A stretch of 64,000 nt of DNA from Neopararhizobium haloflavum. Its GTDB lineage: Bacteria > Pseudomonadota > Alphaproteobacteria > Rhizobiales > Rhizobiaceae. The translations under genes were made by a program, and so were the position numbers. The stretch lies in assembly GCF_002750855.1 (NCBI RefSeq), contig NZ_NWUC01000001.1, positions 1-64,000 of the forward strand. The letters are read 5' to 3'. Shown piece by piece: positions 37,224 through 44,008 of this stretch; within the stretch, counting starts at the first letter, position 1; each line of letters opens with the position of its first letter. The notes under the pieces were generated by a model. That model saw only the letters and a list, made by a program, of their open reading frames with translations. It was not told where the DNA came from and did no database searches.

Positions 37224-37515
37224 GCGCGAAGTTCTCGTATTTGCCAGCTATTGCGGCAACGACAATCCCGATTGCTCGGATCGAGCGCCTTGCCCGGACT
37301 GCCTTGCGATGAGCAACGTCTTCGAAGTCGAATTCGAGGGCGCAACTTACAAGCGGCTTCTTGCGCCGGGGCGTCCCGAAACCGACGAGTGGAAAGGGAA
37401 GCTCACAGCACTTCTGATGCCTCTCGCCGGCAAGCGCCCATTGAGTAAAACTCGGTTCGATGCCCTGGCGAAGCTCGCGGGCGCGACTTGGTTGATCGGG
37501 GGACGCGGGCAATGA
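37216..37515 (+). CDS. Hypothetical phage protein, 99 aa
   Basis: Starts MAKREVLVFASYCGNDNPDC. Cysteines at CGNDNPDC and CPDCLAMSN may bind zinc. The remainder is EVEFEGATYKRLLAPG and a helical end. Overlaps genes on both sides by 8 and 4 bases. Confidence 0.68.
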   Translation: MAKREVLVFASYCGNDNPDCSDRAPCPDCLAMSNVFEVEFEGATYKRLLAPGRPETDEWKGKLTALLMPLAGKRPLSKTRFDALAKLAGATWLIGGRGQ

Positions 37516-38270
37516 CAGACGTTTGGACTGCAAATAGCAGCGCTATTTACCCATCCGGCTATTCTCCGGTGAACCGGAAATATCAAATAGGCGCAGGCGA
37601 TAAGATCACTTTCACTGCCGTTCTCGATGACGGAGAGGTTATCGAAGACGAAGGCACAGTCACCGTCCCCGGGCTCCGAAGTCATTTTGTCGATTTTAGT
37701 AACGGTCGAAGTTTGGAATTAATCGGCTTCCGATTTTCATTAAAAGAGGGGCGCTATACCTACAATGCCATCGCAGAGCATGCCGATATCCAGCACATAT
37801 GCGGCCATACGCACAATCATTCTCTCTTCGGGGCATACCAAGAAAACGAGGGCAAAAAACGATGGCTGAAACGCCGGGTTTGTCCTCTTTGCTATTACGG
37901 GGCTGATCGCCCGGGGTCGGAATATGCGGTTGTTGATCGCGCAGAGCACATCATGGCCGGCCTCTCCATCCCTTTACCCGCTTTAGCGGGGACAGAGAAG
38001 CAAATCGCGTGGGGGAATACGCTAAGGGCAGAGCGCATCATTCGGTTGCGCGACCGTGTGTGCGCCAGTCTCTACGCTCCCGTCCTAAGCGGTTTGACGG
38101 AAAACGAAACGATTGCACATCGCTGGATCGATGATCGAGATAAATCTGACGACTATATCCTGAGAAAGATCATTTCCGGCATCGCGTGGGATGAGTTCGT
38201 CGCCGCAGGCCGGATTAAACCATCGCCGCGTTGTCCAGCAGATAATGGGGGCGGCGATGTCGAGCAATAA
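37512..38270 (+). CDS. Probable zinc-binding phage protein, 252 aa, low-GC outlier
   Basis: ATGA start MTDVWTANSSAIYPSGYS. Residues about 92-120 contain HICGHTHNHSLFG followed by RRVCPLCYYG, a plausible Cys/His zinc site. The segment PALAGTEKQIAWGNTLRAER then resembles a motif in uncharacterised plasmid and chromosomal proteins. Codons are visibly AT-richer than in adjacent genes, suggesting recent acquisition. Function unknown. Confidence 0.75.
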   Translation: MTDVWTANSSAIYPSGYSPVNRKYQIGAGDKITFTAVLDDGEVIEDEGTVTVPGLRSHFVDFSNGRSLELIGFRFSLKEGRYTYNAIAEHADIQHICGHTHNHSLFGAYQENEGKKRWLKRRVCPLCYYGADRPGSEYAVVDRAEHIMAGLSIPLPALAGTEKQIAWGNTLRAERIIRLRDRVCASLYAPVLSGLTENETIAHRWIDDRDKSDDYILRKIISGIAWDEFVAAGRIKPSPRCPADNGGGDVEQ

Positions 38271-38454
38271 ACTCGAATACAAGGTGCCGCCGCCGGCGCC
38301 GACTTCGCGGCGCGTCTACGTCCTGCCTGTCGAATTGGTCGAGCGCATTCACGCCTACGGCTTCGATCGCGGTCATCCGAGCGAAGTATCGGCTGTCCGA
38401 GAACTGTTGGAATGCGCTTTGAAGCCCCTCGGCTACGGGGGCGGCGATGTCTGA
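38257..38454 (+). CDS. Ribbon-helix-helix-like small protein, 65 aa
   Basis: Starts MSSNKLEYKVPPPAPTSRRV, overlapping the previous gene by 14 bases. RRVYVLPVELVERIHAYGFD and VSAVRELLECALK suggest a beta strand and two helices of an RHH fold, typical of small phage DNA-binding proteins. A regulatory role is inferred. Confidence 0.68.
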   Translation: MSSNKLEYKVPPPAPTSRRVYVLPVELVERIHAYGFDRGHPSEVSAVRELLECALKPLGYGGGDV

Positions 38455-38617
38455 CCGGCCTTGGTGGCTTTCCGCTGATCTAAACTCCCCGGCCTACCGC
38501 ATGTGGCTGATCAAGACCGTCCTCGGCGACGGCTTCCACGTCGCGCTCGCCCCGCATCCAGGCGGGGTGAAGGTCTGCGCAATGCGCGAACTGCGCCGGC
38601 CGAAACGCTCCGCATGA
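38447..38617 (+). CDS. Small phage protein, 56 aa
   Basis: Starts MSDRPWWLSADLNSPAYRMW, overlapping the previous gene. Trp-rich N-terminus and KTVLGDGFHVALAPHPGG. The coding assignment rests on overlap and composition. Confidence 0.58.
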   Translation: MSDRPWWLSADLNSPAYRMWLIKTVLGDGFHVALAPHPGGVKVCAMRELRRPKRSA

Positions 38618-38653
38618 AATCTCCGAAACCCTACCAATCGAAAGAAGAAGACC

Positions 38654-39043
38654 ATGAAGGAATTGCTGATCGAGAATACCACCGCGATCGTTGCGGCATA
38701 CGTCTCTAACGTCGCCGTCAATGCGAGCGACATGCCGGGCTTCATCGCCTCCGTCCACAAGGCGCTTGCCGATCTCGCAGAGGACAAGCCCGATGCGGAG
38801 AAGCCGAAGCCAGCGGTCTCGGTTGCCAAATCGGTGACCGAAAACGAGATCACCTGTCTCGACTGCGGCTCGAAGTTCCAATCCCTGAAGCGGCATATCA
38901 ATGCCCATCACGGCCTGACCCCGGAAGGCTATCGCGCCAAGTGGGGGCTCGCACCGAACTATCCCATGACCGCGCCGGCATACGCCAACAAGCGATCAGC
39001 GATCGCCAAAACCATGGGGCTCGGGCGAAAGGCGGGAGTGTGA
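38654..39043 (+). CDS. Phage-encoded MucR/Ros family transcriptional regulator
   Basis: A 129-residue MucR/Ros protein. The N-terminus (LLIENTTAIVAAYVSNVAVN) is the oligomerisation region. Residues about 57-95 hold the zinc finger CLDCGSKFQSLKRHINAHH followed by GLTPEGYRAKWGL. MucR proteins bind AT-rich DNA as nucleoid-like regulators controlling exopolysaccharide, motility, virulence and cell-cycle genes in Rhizobiales. A phage copy could retune host genes or silence the prophage. Chromosomal homologues exist in relatives; this one lies inside the prophage early operon. Confidence 0.93.
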   Translation: MKELLIENTTAIVAAYVSNVAVNASDMPGFIASVHKALADLAEDKPDAEKPKPAVSVAKSVTENEITCLDCGSKFQSLKRHINAHHGLTPEGYRAKWGLAPNYPMTAPAYANKRSAIAKTMGLGRKAGV

Positions 39044-39399
39044 TGCAGCTTGGCCTATTCGACACGCTGCGCAAGCCGCCGGTCACCGTCCCAATCGAGA
39101 AAGATGGGCCGGTCGTCCAGGGCGAGCCCGACGAGGTTCTTCGCCTTGAGCAACCCCGGATGGCTTGGGATCGGGCGACGATCGAACTCCATCGCCACAC
39201 CAACGGCTTGTGGATGTGGTCGGCAAGTTGGAACGCTGACGGCAGCGGCGTCGGATACAGGGTCGGCCCGAAGTGGGGCCGCTTCGCCGAAAGCCGCGAC
39301 GACGCCCTCTTCTATGCGGTCAAGGAAATTGAGGATCGGCTCTCGGGAAAGCCCGGCCCGGCCGCAAAGCTGATCCTTTCGTGGGCGAGGTCACTATGA
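39043..39399 (+). CDS. Hypothetical phage protein, 118 aa
   Basis: TGATG overlap with the MucR gene. MQLGLFDTLRKPPVTVPIE, then ATIELHRHTNGLWMWSASWN and GPKWGRFAESRDDALFYAVK. The LFD start is common in short phage proteins. The C-terminal half looks like an alpha-beta module. Unknown. Confidence 0.7.
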   Translation: MQLGLFDTLRKPPVTVPIEKDGPVVQGEPDEVLRLEQPRMAWDRATIELHRHTNGLWMWSASWNADGSGVGYRVGPKWGRFAESRDDALFYAVKEIEDRLSGKPGPAAKLILSWARSL

Positions 39400-39614
39400 C
39401 CTACACCATCGATCCCACGCAGCCCTTTCCGAAGCGATGGCTCGACGCAAACGGCGAGCCGATCCTCGTCATGGGCGAGCCGGTCGAGGGCTATCTTCTG
39501 GCCCGCCGTCCCGGCTGCGCACCTTTCGCCATCAGCGTCAAAGACATCCTCAACTCTGGGCGCCATCCGCACAGGTTTGGGCCGTTCACGCTTGCCCGAA
39601 AGGGGCGCCGATGA
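39396..39614 (+). CDS. Small phage protein, 72 aa
   Basis: ATGA start MTYTIDPTQPFPKRWLDANG. Beta-rich (GEPVEGYLLARRPGCAPFAI). Coupled to both neighbours by overlaps. Unknown. Confidence 0.65.
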   Translation: MTYTIDPTQPFPKRWLDANGEPILVMGEPVEGYLLARRPGCAPFAISVKDILNSGRHPHRFGPFTLARKGRR

Positions 39615-39847
39615 CCGGAAGGATGTCCCGAGAAGAATGGCAGGCATACATGAGCGACGCAGCGGCAGACTTCCGCGAGGCCTACAAGGCAGCGAAAGCC
39701 GAGTTCGGCCTAAAAGGCTTCATCCCGGCCCGGCTCCTGGCGATCAGTGGGCTCACGCTTGGCGACCTCGCTCGCTACGGGAAGATCGAGCAAAGCGGAG
39801 ATTGCTACGCCCCGCGCCGGACGCGCAAGCGGGAGCGTGCGCGATGA
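39611..39847 (+). CDS. Small phage protein, 78 aa
   Basis: ATGA start MTGRMSREEWQAYMSDAAAD. Helical with FREAYKAAKAEFGLKGFIPA and a LLAISGLTLGDLARYG segment that could be a HTH. Basic C-terminus (RRTRKRERAR) suggests nucleic-acid contact. Confidence 0.65.
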   Translation: MTGRMSREEWQAYMSDAAADFREAYKAAKAEFGLKGFIPARLLAISGLTLGDLARYGKIEQSGDCYAPRRTRKRERAR

Positions 39848-40038
39848 CCGCCATCACTGTCACATGGTCAGTTCATCTCGAAGGCGAGAACGCTTTCGTC
39901 TTCGAGAGATACACCGACTGTCATTTCATCATGAGGTTTGGCCCGATGCCGCGCGACTTCGCCGGCCCCTTCATCGATGAACGAAAAGAGAGATGGGAGG
40001 ACGAAATTAAGGCTCGCCGCGGGGGTCGTCATGATTGA
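39844..40038 (+). CDS. Small phage protein, 64 aa
   Basis: ATGA start MTAITVTWSVHLEGENAFVF, continuing ERYTDCHFIMRFGPMPRDF. Beta-rich then a charged helix. Overlaps the next gene by eight bases. Unknown. Confidence 0.6.
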   Translation: MTAITVTWSVHLEGENAFVFERYTDCHFIMRFGPMPRDFAGPFIDERKERWEDEIKARRGGRHD

Positions 40039-40411
40039 TCGCCTTCAATGCTGTGTCCCGGCATCCCCAGGGGCGCTCGCCCCGCGCTCCGTCGAGCGCC
40101 GCGTCACGCCTTGGAAATCGTTATGGTTTAAGAGCGACCACTACACGCATGTCCGCATCTGGCAGGAGTTCGATGGCGTTCGATGGTGGCAGATGCACGA
40201 ATGGCGGCGAGAGGACGGATCGTCATTTGCAGAAAACTGGATAATTGGCACGCGTGGGTGGTCGAAGAATGCGGCAGCGGCAACCGAAGCCGCGCCCGGA
40301 GATCGACCATCACTGACAGCCGATGAGATTGCCTATCTGATCGAGCGGCTGGCCGGGGTTAACGATCCGATTGGTGCATCTGCGCTTGCTAAGCTTGAGG
40401 CGATGTTATGA
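40031..40411 (+). CDS. Hypothetical phage protein, 126 aa
   Basis: The ATG at 40031 begins MIDRLQCCVPASPGALAPRS. Tryptophan-rich centre (VRIWQEFDGVRWWQMHEWRR) and helical end (LTADEIAYLIERLAGVND). Coupled to the HNH gene by ATGA. Unknown. Confidence 0.65.
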   Translation: MIDRLQCCVPASPGALAPRSVERRVTPWKSLWFKSDHYTHVRIWQEFDGVRWWQMHEWRREDGSSFAENWIIGTRGWSKNAAAATEAAPGDRPSLTADEIAYLIERLAGVNDPIGASALAKLEAML

Positions 40412-40800
40412 AGCGCCGCCGCCTCTCCCTTTCCGACAAGCTAGAAATCGTCGCCGCCCAGGCGACGTGCCGGCTTTGCAACGAGCCGCTCGGGCCGCTT
40501 GCCGGCGTCGAATATGACCACGCCCATGCCCTGGCGCTCGGCGGCGCGGACACGAACGACAACATGCGCGCCGTTCATTCTGACTGCCACGCGGTCAAGA
40601 CGAACGGCAAGGGCGGAACGAGCTACGGCTCGGACAAGCACGCAATCGCGAAGGTGAACCGGCTGACGGCTGCACAGGAGGAAGCCCGGCGGCAGATGCT
40701 CGCGCGCGCTGACGGCGCCCCTGTGGCCCGCGACAAGCCAAAAACGAAATGGCCGAAGCGGAGGTTCGAGAAAAGGAGAAAGCATGATCCCGCGACCTGA
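40408..40800 (+). CDS. HNH endonuclease
   Basis: A 130-residue HNH protein: CRLCNEPLGPLAGVEYDHAH followed by ALGGADTNDNMRAVHSDCH gives CxxC, the DH/H metal ligands and the terminal CH. The basic tail (KTKWPKRRFEKRRKHD) would contact DNA. Most phage HNH genes that help packaging lie next to terminase; this one lies in the early operon near the integrase, so a role in host takeover, recombination or homing is as likely. Confidence 0.9.
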   Translation: MKRRRLSLSDKLEIVAAQATCRLCNEPLGPLAGVEYDHAHALALGGADTNDNMRAVHSDCHAVKTNGKGGTSYGSDKHAIAKVNRLTAAQEEARRQMLARADGAPVARDKPKTKWPKRRFEKRRKHDPAT

Positions 40801-41008
40801 CTACTTCGTTCTAGGCGAGCACACGCTCGGCTATATCGACGCCCGCCAGCCGCACGTCTTTTGCATCCTGCACGCATCTATCCTGCGCGGCAGCACATTC
40901 GATCGCTTGGCCGGCATCACCTTCCTTCACCCCGAAATCGACACCATTCGGCCGGCGACGCCAGAAGATTTTGAGAGCTATCGCGTATGCTCGAAAGGAC
41001 ACCTATGA
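40784..41008 (+). CDS. Small phage protein, 74 aa
   Basis: Starts MIPRPDYFVLGEHTLGYIDA, overlapping the HNH gene by 17 bases. Beta-rich, with HVFCILHASILRGSTFDRLA. Overlaps the next gene by ATGA. Unknown. Confidence 0.62.
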   Translation: MIPRPDYFVLGEHTLGYIDARQPHVFCILHASILRGSTFDRLAGITFLHPEIDTIRPATPEDFESYRVCSKGHL

Positions 41009-41349
41009 GCGGCCGCTTCGACAATATCAGCACCGCTGATCTAATCGCTCGCGAGGCGGAGACACGGGCCGAGGCATATGACCTGTTATGCGCGCTGCGT
41101 GAACGCCTCGTAGCCGAAGCGAAGGCCAAGATCGAAATTGGCTCCGTCTATCGTGTCAGTCACGGTCGCTTTGCCGGGCGAAAGCTTCTTGTAAAAGGCA
41201 TCGGCGCCGGGGTCGCCGGTCTTGATCTCCGCGGGCGCAATCCGTGGGTGGTCTTCGCCTGGGGTCGGTTAAATGGCAAGAGCGCGGCAGGCGACGGCTG
41301 GACGATCCGCCCGCAGAACGTCGGGGTCGATAGGCTTGTAAAGCTATGA
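41005..41349 (+). CDS. Phage protein with SH3-like C-terminal part, 114 aa
   Basis: ATGA start MSGRFDNISTADLIAREAET. A helical N-terminal half (YDLLCALRERLVAEAKAKI) is followed by a KOW/SH3-like part (GSVYRVSHGRFAGRKLLVKG). Coupled to the SLOG gene. Unknown. Confidence 0.68.
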   Translation: MSGRFDNISTADLIAREAETRAEAYDLLCALRERLVAEAKAKIEIGSVYRVSHGRFAGRKLLVKGIGAGVAGLDLRGRNPWVVFAWGRLNGKSAAGDGWTIRPQNVGVDRLVKL

Positions 41350-41756
41350 AGCGCGGCGCCTGGATAATCTGCGGCGGGCGGCACTATTCGAAAGCCGATC
41401 GCGTTTTCCAGATCCTCGATGCGGCAGTCGAGCGTCTCGGGCTCGCCTTCCTGATCGAAGGTGGTTGCGAAAGCGGGGCCGATAAGCTGGCCCGCGAATG
41501 GCGAGAAGCGCGCGGCGTACCGGGCAAGTCCTTCCCTGCCAATTGGCGCGACGTAAGCAGCCCGCACGCCTTGATCCGCGAGGATCGCTTCGGCCGTCGC
41601 TACAACGTTCTGGCTGGCCCCTGGCGCAATCGACAGATGATCGACGAAGGCGCCCCTGAAGGCGTGATCGCCTTTCGAGGCGGGGACGGGACGCACGACA
41701 TGCTGGCGCGCGCCGAGCGCGCCGAAATTCGGACGATAAGGATCGATTGGGAATGA
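41346..41756 (+). CDS. DUF2493/SLOG-family nucleotide-binding-like protein
   Basis: A 136-residue protein with the YspA/DUF2493 SLOG pattern: AWIICGGRHYSKADRVFQIL, LIEGGCESGADKLAREWREA, GPWRNRQMIDEGAPEGVIAF. SLOG folds bind nucleotides or related ligands; some act as sensors in defence or conflict systems. In phages the role is unknown. ATGA overlaps with neighbours. Confidence 0.85.
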   Translation: MKRGAWIICGGRHYSKADRVFQILDAAVERLGLAFLIEGGCESGADKLAREWREARGVPGKSFPANWRDVSSPHALIREDRFGRRYNVLAGPWRNRQMIDEGAPEGVIAFRGGDGTHDMLARAERAEIRTIRIDWE

Positions 41757-41995
41757 ATGCCGCCGCTCGCCCCTTGCCGTTTGCCCCCCGCGGCTTATCC
41801 CGCGTCGAAGCATCTCGCTACATCGGCGTTGGACCGACCCTTTTCGACGAGATGGTCAAGGATGGGCGCATGCCAAGCGCGAAAAAGATCAACAGTCGCG
41901 CAGTATGGGACCGCGAGGAACTGGACGTTTATTTCGAGGCATTGCCTACTGTCGCCCCGAAGGGCAACGACCCCTTCGCATTCATGGACGATTGA
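41753..41995 (+). CDS. AlpA/excisionase-like helix-turn-helix protein
   Basis: ATGA start MNAAARPLPFAPRGLSRVEA. GLSRVEASRYIGVGPTLFDE, then DGRMPSAKKINSRAVWDREE, is the MerR-like winged helix of AlpA/Xis proteins. Located immediately before the integrase, it is the likely excisionase or integrase regulator. Confidence 0.82.
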   Translation: MNAAARPLPFAPRGLSRVEASRYIGVGPTLFDEMVKDGRMPSAKKINSRAVWDREELDVYFEALPTVAPKGNDPFAFMDD

Positions 41996-42008
41996 TAGGA
42001 TGCGTCAG

Positions 42009-43118
42009 ATGCAGATTGATCAGAAGTACATCATTCGGGAGAAGGATCGCCACGGCAACGTCCGCCTCTACTACCGGAAGAAGCCCGGCCCTCGGGTAAG
42101 GCTTCGGGAGAAGCCAGGGACCGCCGCTTTCGCCCGCGAACTCCTTGCGGCGCAGACTGCAGAAATGAAGCCAGGGGCAGGGCGCCCGCAACGGGAGAAG
42201 GCAGAGAAGGGGAGCCTGCGCGACCTGATCGTTGCCTATATGAAGTCGCCCGAATACGGCCAACTCGACGATCGGACCCAGCGCGTACGCCGGCAGATAC
42301 TCGACCGCCTGTGCGAAGCCAAGCCGAAAGACCGCCAAGGCGTCCCGGCCTTCGGCCTTTGGCCCGTTGCGCGGATGCAGCCGCGGCACATTCGGGAAAT
42401 CCGCGATGACAACGCCGACCGGCCGGAAGCGGCGAACGGCATCCTCAAGGCCCTGCGGCAAGTCTTCGCCTACGGCATCGAGGCGGATATCCGATACGTG
42501 AAGGGCAACCCTGCGCGCGAGGTCCAATACCTCAAGAGCAAGGGCGACGGCCATCATGCCTGGACGATCGAAGAGGTCGAGCAATACGAGCGCGTCCATG
42601 CCGTCGGCACAATGGCCCGCCTTGCTCTCGCGCTCCTTCTCTACACCGGGCAACGCCGGTCGGACGTGGTCCGTTTCGGGCCGGCCATGGTCAAGGACAA
42701 CTGGCTCGTCTTCCGGCAGCACAAGAACCGCAATTCGAAGCCAGTCGACATGGCGATCCCAATGGTCGGGCCCCTGCGCGAAATCATCGATGGCACGCCT
42801 GATGCGGGCGACCCATGGATCAGGAATGAGTTCGGCGGGCCATACGGCCCCGATAGCTTCGGAAACTGGTTTCGTGATCGGTGCATTGAGGCAGGCGTGC
42901 CCGGGCGCGCGCATGGCCTTCGGAAAGCGGCGGCGAGCCGCCTTGCCGAAATCGGATGCTCCGACCGGCAGATCATGTCGATAACCGGGCACACGACATC
43001 GAAAGAGATCGACCGCTATACCCGGTCGGCGCGACAGCGTGTGCTTGCGGCTTCAGCGATGGATATGCTGACCGGAACGCCTGCGAAGCCGCACCTGAAG
43101 CTCGTATCGGGAGAGTAG
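42009..43118 (+). CDS. Phage tyrosine integrase
   Basis: A 369-residue tyrosine recombinase. Catalytic residues: Arg216 in YTGQRRSD, His302-x-x-Arg305 in HGLRKAAASRLAE, His328 in GHTTSKEI and the nucleophile Tyr337 in DRYTRSA. The N-terminal 160 residues form the arm and core-binding parts. The ATG at 42009 has AGGA eight bases upstream; an ATG at 42000 is less well placed. It catalyses integration at the nearby tRNA-Phe 3' end. Confidence 0.95.
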   Translation: MQIDQKYIIREKDRHGNVRLYYRKKPGPRVRLREKPGTAAFARELLAAQTAEMKPGAGRPQREKAEKGSLRDLIVAYMKSPEYGQLDDRTQRVRRQILDRLCEAKPKDRQGVPAFGLWPVARMQPRHIREIRDDNADRPEAANGILKALRQVFAYGIEADIRYVKGNPAREVQYLKSKGDGHHAWTIEEVEQYERVHAVGTMARLALALLLYTGQRRSDVVRFGPAMVKDNWLVFRQHKNRNSKPVDMAIPMVGPLREIIDGTPDAGDPWIRNEFGGPYGPDSFGNWFRDRCIEAGVPGRAHGLRKAAASRLAEIGCSDRQIMSITGHTTSKEIDRYTRSARQRVLAASAMDMLTGTPAKPHLKLVSGE

Positions 43119-43122
43119 CCGA

Positions 43123-43518
43123 ATGCTGGAACTGATCATCGCGCTTTCAATGGCGGGGATGCCGCCGGTCTGCGAAGGCGGCGATCGCGCCGCCCGCCGG
43201 CTGACATGCATCGTTGATGGCGACACCGGATGGGAAGACGGCCGCAACTGGCGATACGAGGCGATCGATACGCCGGAAATGCCAGGGCATGCCGAATGCG
43301 AGCGCGAAGAGCGCCTCGCCTATGAAGCGCGCGATCGCCTGCGCGAGTTGATGGCCGGGGGATATCGGATCGAATGGAGCGGCGAGGTCGGCTACTACGA
43401 TCGCGAGATTGCGACGGTCACGTTGGCCGATGGCCGGGATGCGGGGGAGGTCTTGATCGGCGAAGGGCTCGCACAGCCATGGCCGAATGAAGGAAATCGA
43501 TGGTGCCTCAATCCATAA
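43123..43518 (+). CDS. Secreted staphylococcal-nuclease-like protein
   Basis: A 131-residue SNase-fold protein. The N-terminus MLELIIALSMAGMPPVCEGG looks like a short signal peptide. VDGDTGWEDGRNWRYEAIDT, PEMPGHAECEREERLAYEAR, then a YYDREIATVTLADGRDAG stretch carry the usual acidic and arginine residues. It lies between integrase and att site, a common place for lysogenic-conversion cargo. Export and nuclease activity are inferred. Confidence 0.85.
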   Translation: MLELIIALSMAGMPPVCEGGDRAARRLTCIVDGDTGWEDGRNWRYEAIDTPEMPGHAECEREERLAYEARDRLRELMAGGYRIEWSGEVGYYDREIATVTLADGRDAGEVLIGEGLAQPWPNEGNRWCLNP

Positions 43519-43521
43519 ACG

Positions 43522-43546
43522 GGCCGCACCGATAAAAAGTGCGGCC
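43522..43546 (+). repeat. Hairpin after the last prophage gene
   Basis: A perfect eight-base stem GGCCGCAC/GTGCGGCC begins three bases after the nuclease stop; the loop contains AAAAA and the stem is followed by AAAAAG. It lacks a plus-strand T run and belongs to the same hairpin class as the early gaps. Confidence 0.5.
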
Positions 43547-43591
43547 AAAAAGCCCGCGAAGCAATTGATTTCTAATCGTTTCTGAAGTGAT

Positions 43592-43640
43592 TGGTGCCCA
43601 GGGGCGGAATCGAACCACCGACACTGCGATTTTCAGTCGC
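43592..43640. other. Probable prophage attachment site (right end) in tRNA-Phe 3' half
   Basis: The integrase and cargo gene end within 75 bases of the tRNA 3' end, the usual target for tyrosine integrases. The integrated element restores the tRNA, so a direct repeat of its 3' part should occur at the other prophage end, left of the window. The core length is not visible here, so the limits are approximate. Confidence 0.6.
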
Positions 43641-43667
43641 ATGCTCTACCAACTGAGCTACCTGGGC
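43592..43667 (-). tRNA. tRNA-Phe (anticodon GAA), 3' CCA encoded
   Basis: On the minus strand the sequence folds as a complete tRNA. The acceptor stem is GCCCAGG/CCTGGGC, the D-arm has AGCTCAGTTGGTAGAGC, the anticodon arm has CGACTGAAAATCG giving anticodon GAA, and the T-arm has GGTTCGATTCC. It ends in ACCA. Its 3' end faces the prophage. Confidence 0.97.
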
Positions 43668-43780
43668 ATCCGCGCCGTTTCCAGCGTGACGGGGCGGTTG
43701 GTCGGCCCGTCGAAGTGGGCGGGTTATAGCATCTCACAGACGGCTGTCCAGCACCCTTCACAAGGAAATTTGTTTGAATT

Positions 43781-44005
43781 TCAAAGCTTGTCCCAAGCAC
43801 CGTCGTCGGCTTCATCGGGGCGGCTTTCCGCTTCCTCTTCCTCGCGAACGGGGATGGCGTAGGCGCCCGTCAGCCAGCGGTTGAGGTCGACGGATTTGCA
43901 GCGTTCGGAGCAGAAGGGGAAGGTGGCGCGTGCCGAGGGTTGGCCGCATTCAGGGCAGGGGCGCGGTTTGCGCAACGGGGTGACCTTGGCGCTTGCATCA
44001 GACAA
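43781..44005 (-). CDS. yacG: DNA gyrase inhibitor YacG
   Basis: A 74-residue zinc protein: [20 protein letters not shown] gives the four cysteines, followed by [17 protein letters not shown]. YacG binds GyrB and blocks gyrase binding to DNA. It follows maf by three bases, the usual alphaproteobacterial order. Confidence 0.95.
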   Translation of the reverse strand: MSDASAKVTPLRKPRPCPECGQPSARATFPFCSERCKSVDLNRWLTGAYAIPVREEEEAESRPDEADDGAWDKL

Positions 44006-44008
44006 GGA

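Larger units (their letters stand above)
1..43591. mobile_element. Tailed-phage prophage (lambda-type head, P2-type contractile tail), left end outside window
   Basis: A continuous run of phage genes extends from the left window edge to a tyrosine integrase (42009-43118) and a nuclease gene that abut the 3' end of tRNA-Phe. Head, baseplate, replication, recombination, repressor and integration modules are all present and look intact. Sheath, tube, tape-measure and recognisable lysis genes are absent; in P2-like order sheath, tube and tape measure would follow the tail fibre, that is, left of position 1. No interrupted structural gene was seen, so the element may be functional. The exact left boundary and att repeat cannot be seen. 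Confidence 0.95.

Noticed and set aside
1-43591. Gene transfer agent or Mu-like transposable phage
   Set aside because: No MuA/MuB transposase, and a tyrosine integrase, repressor, replication module and tRNA insertion point to a temperate integrating phage. Gene transfer agents lack these modules.
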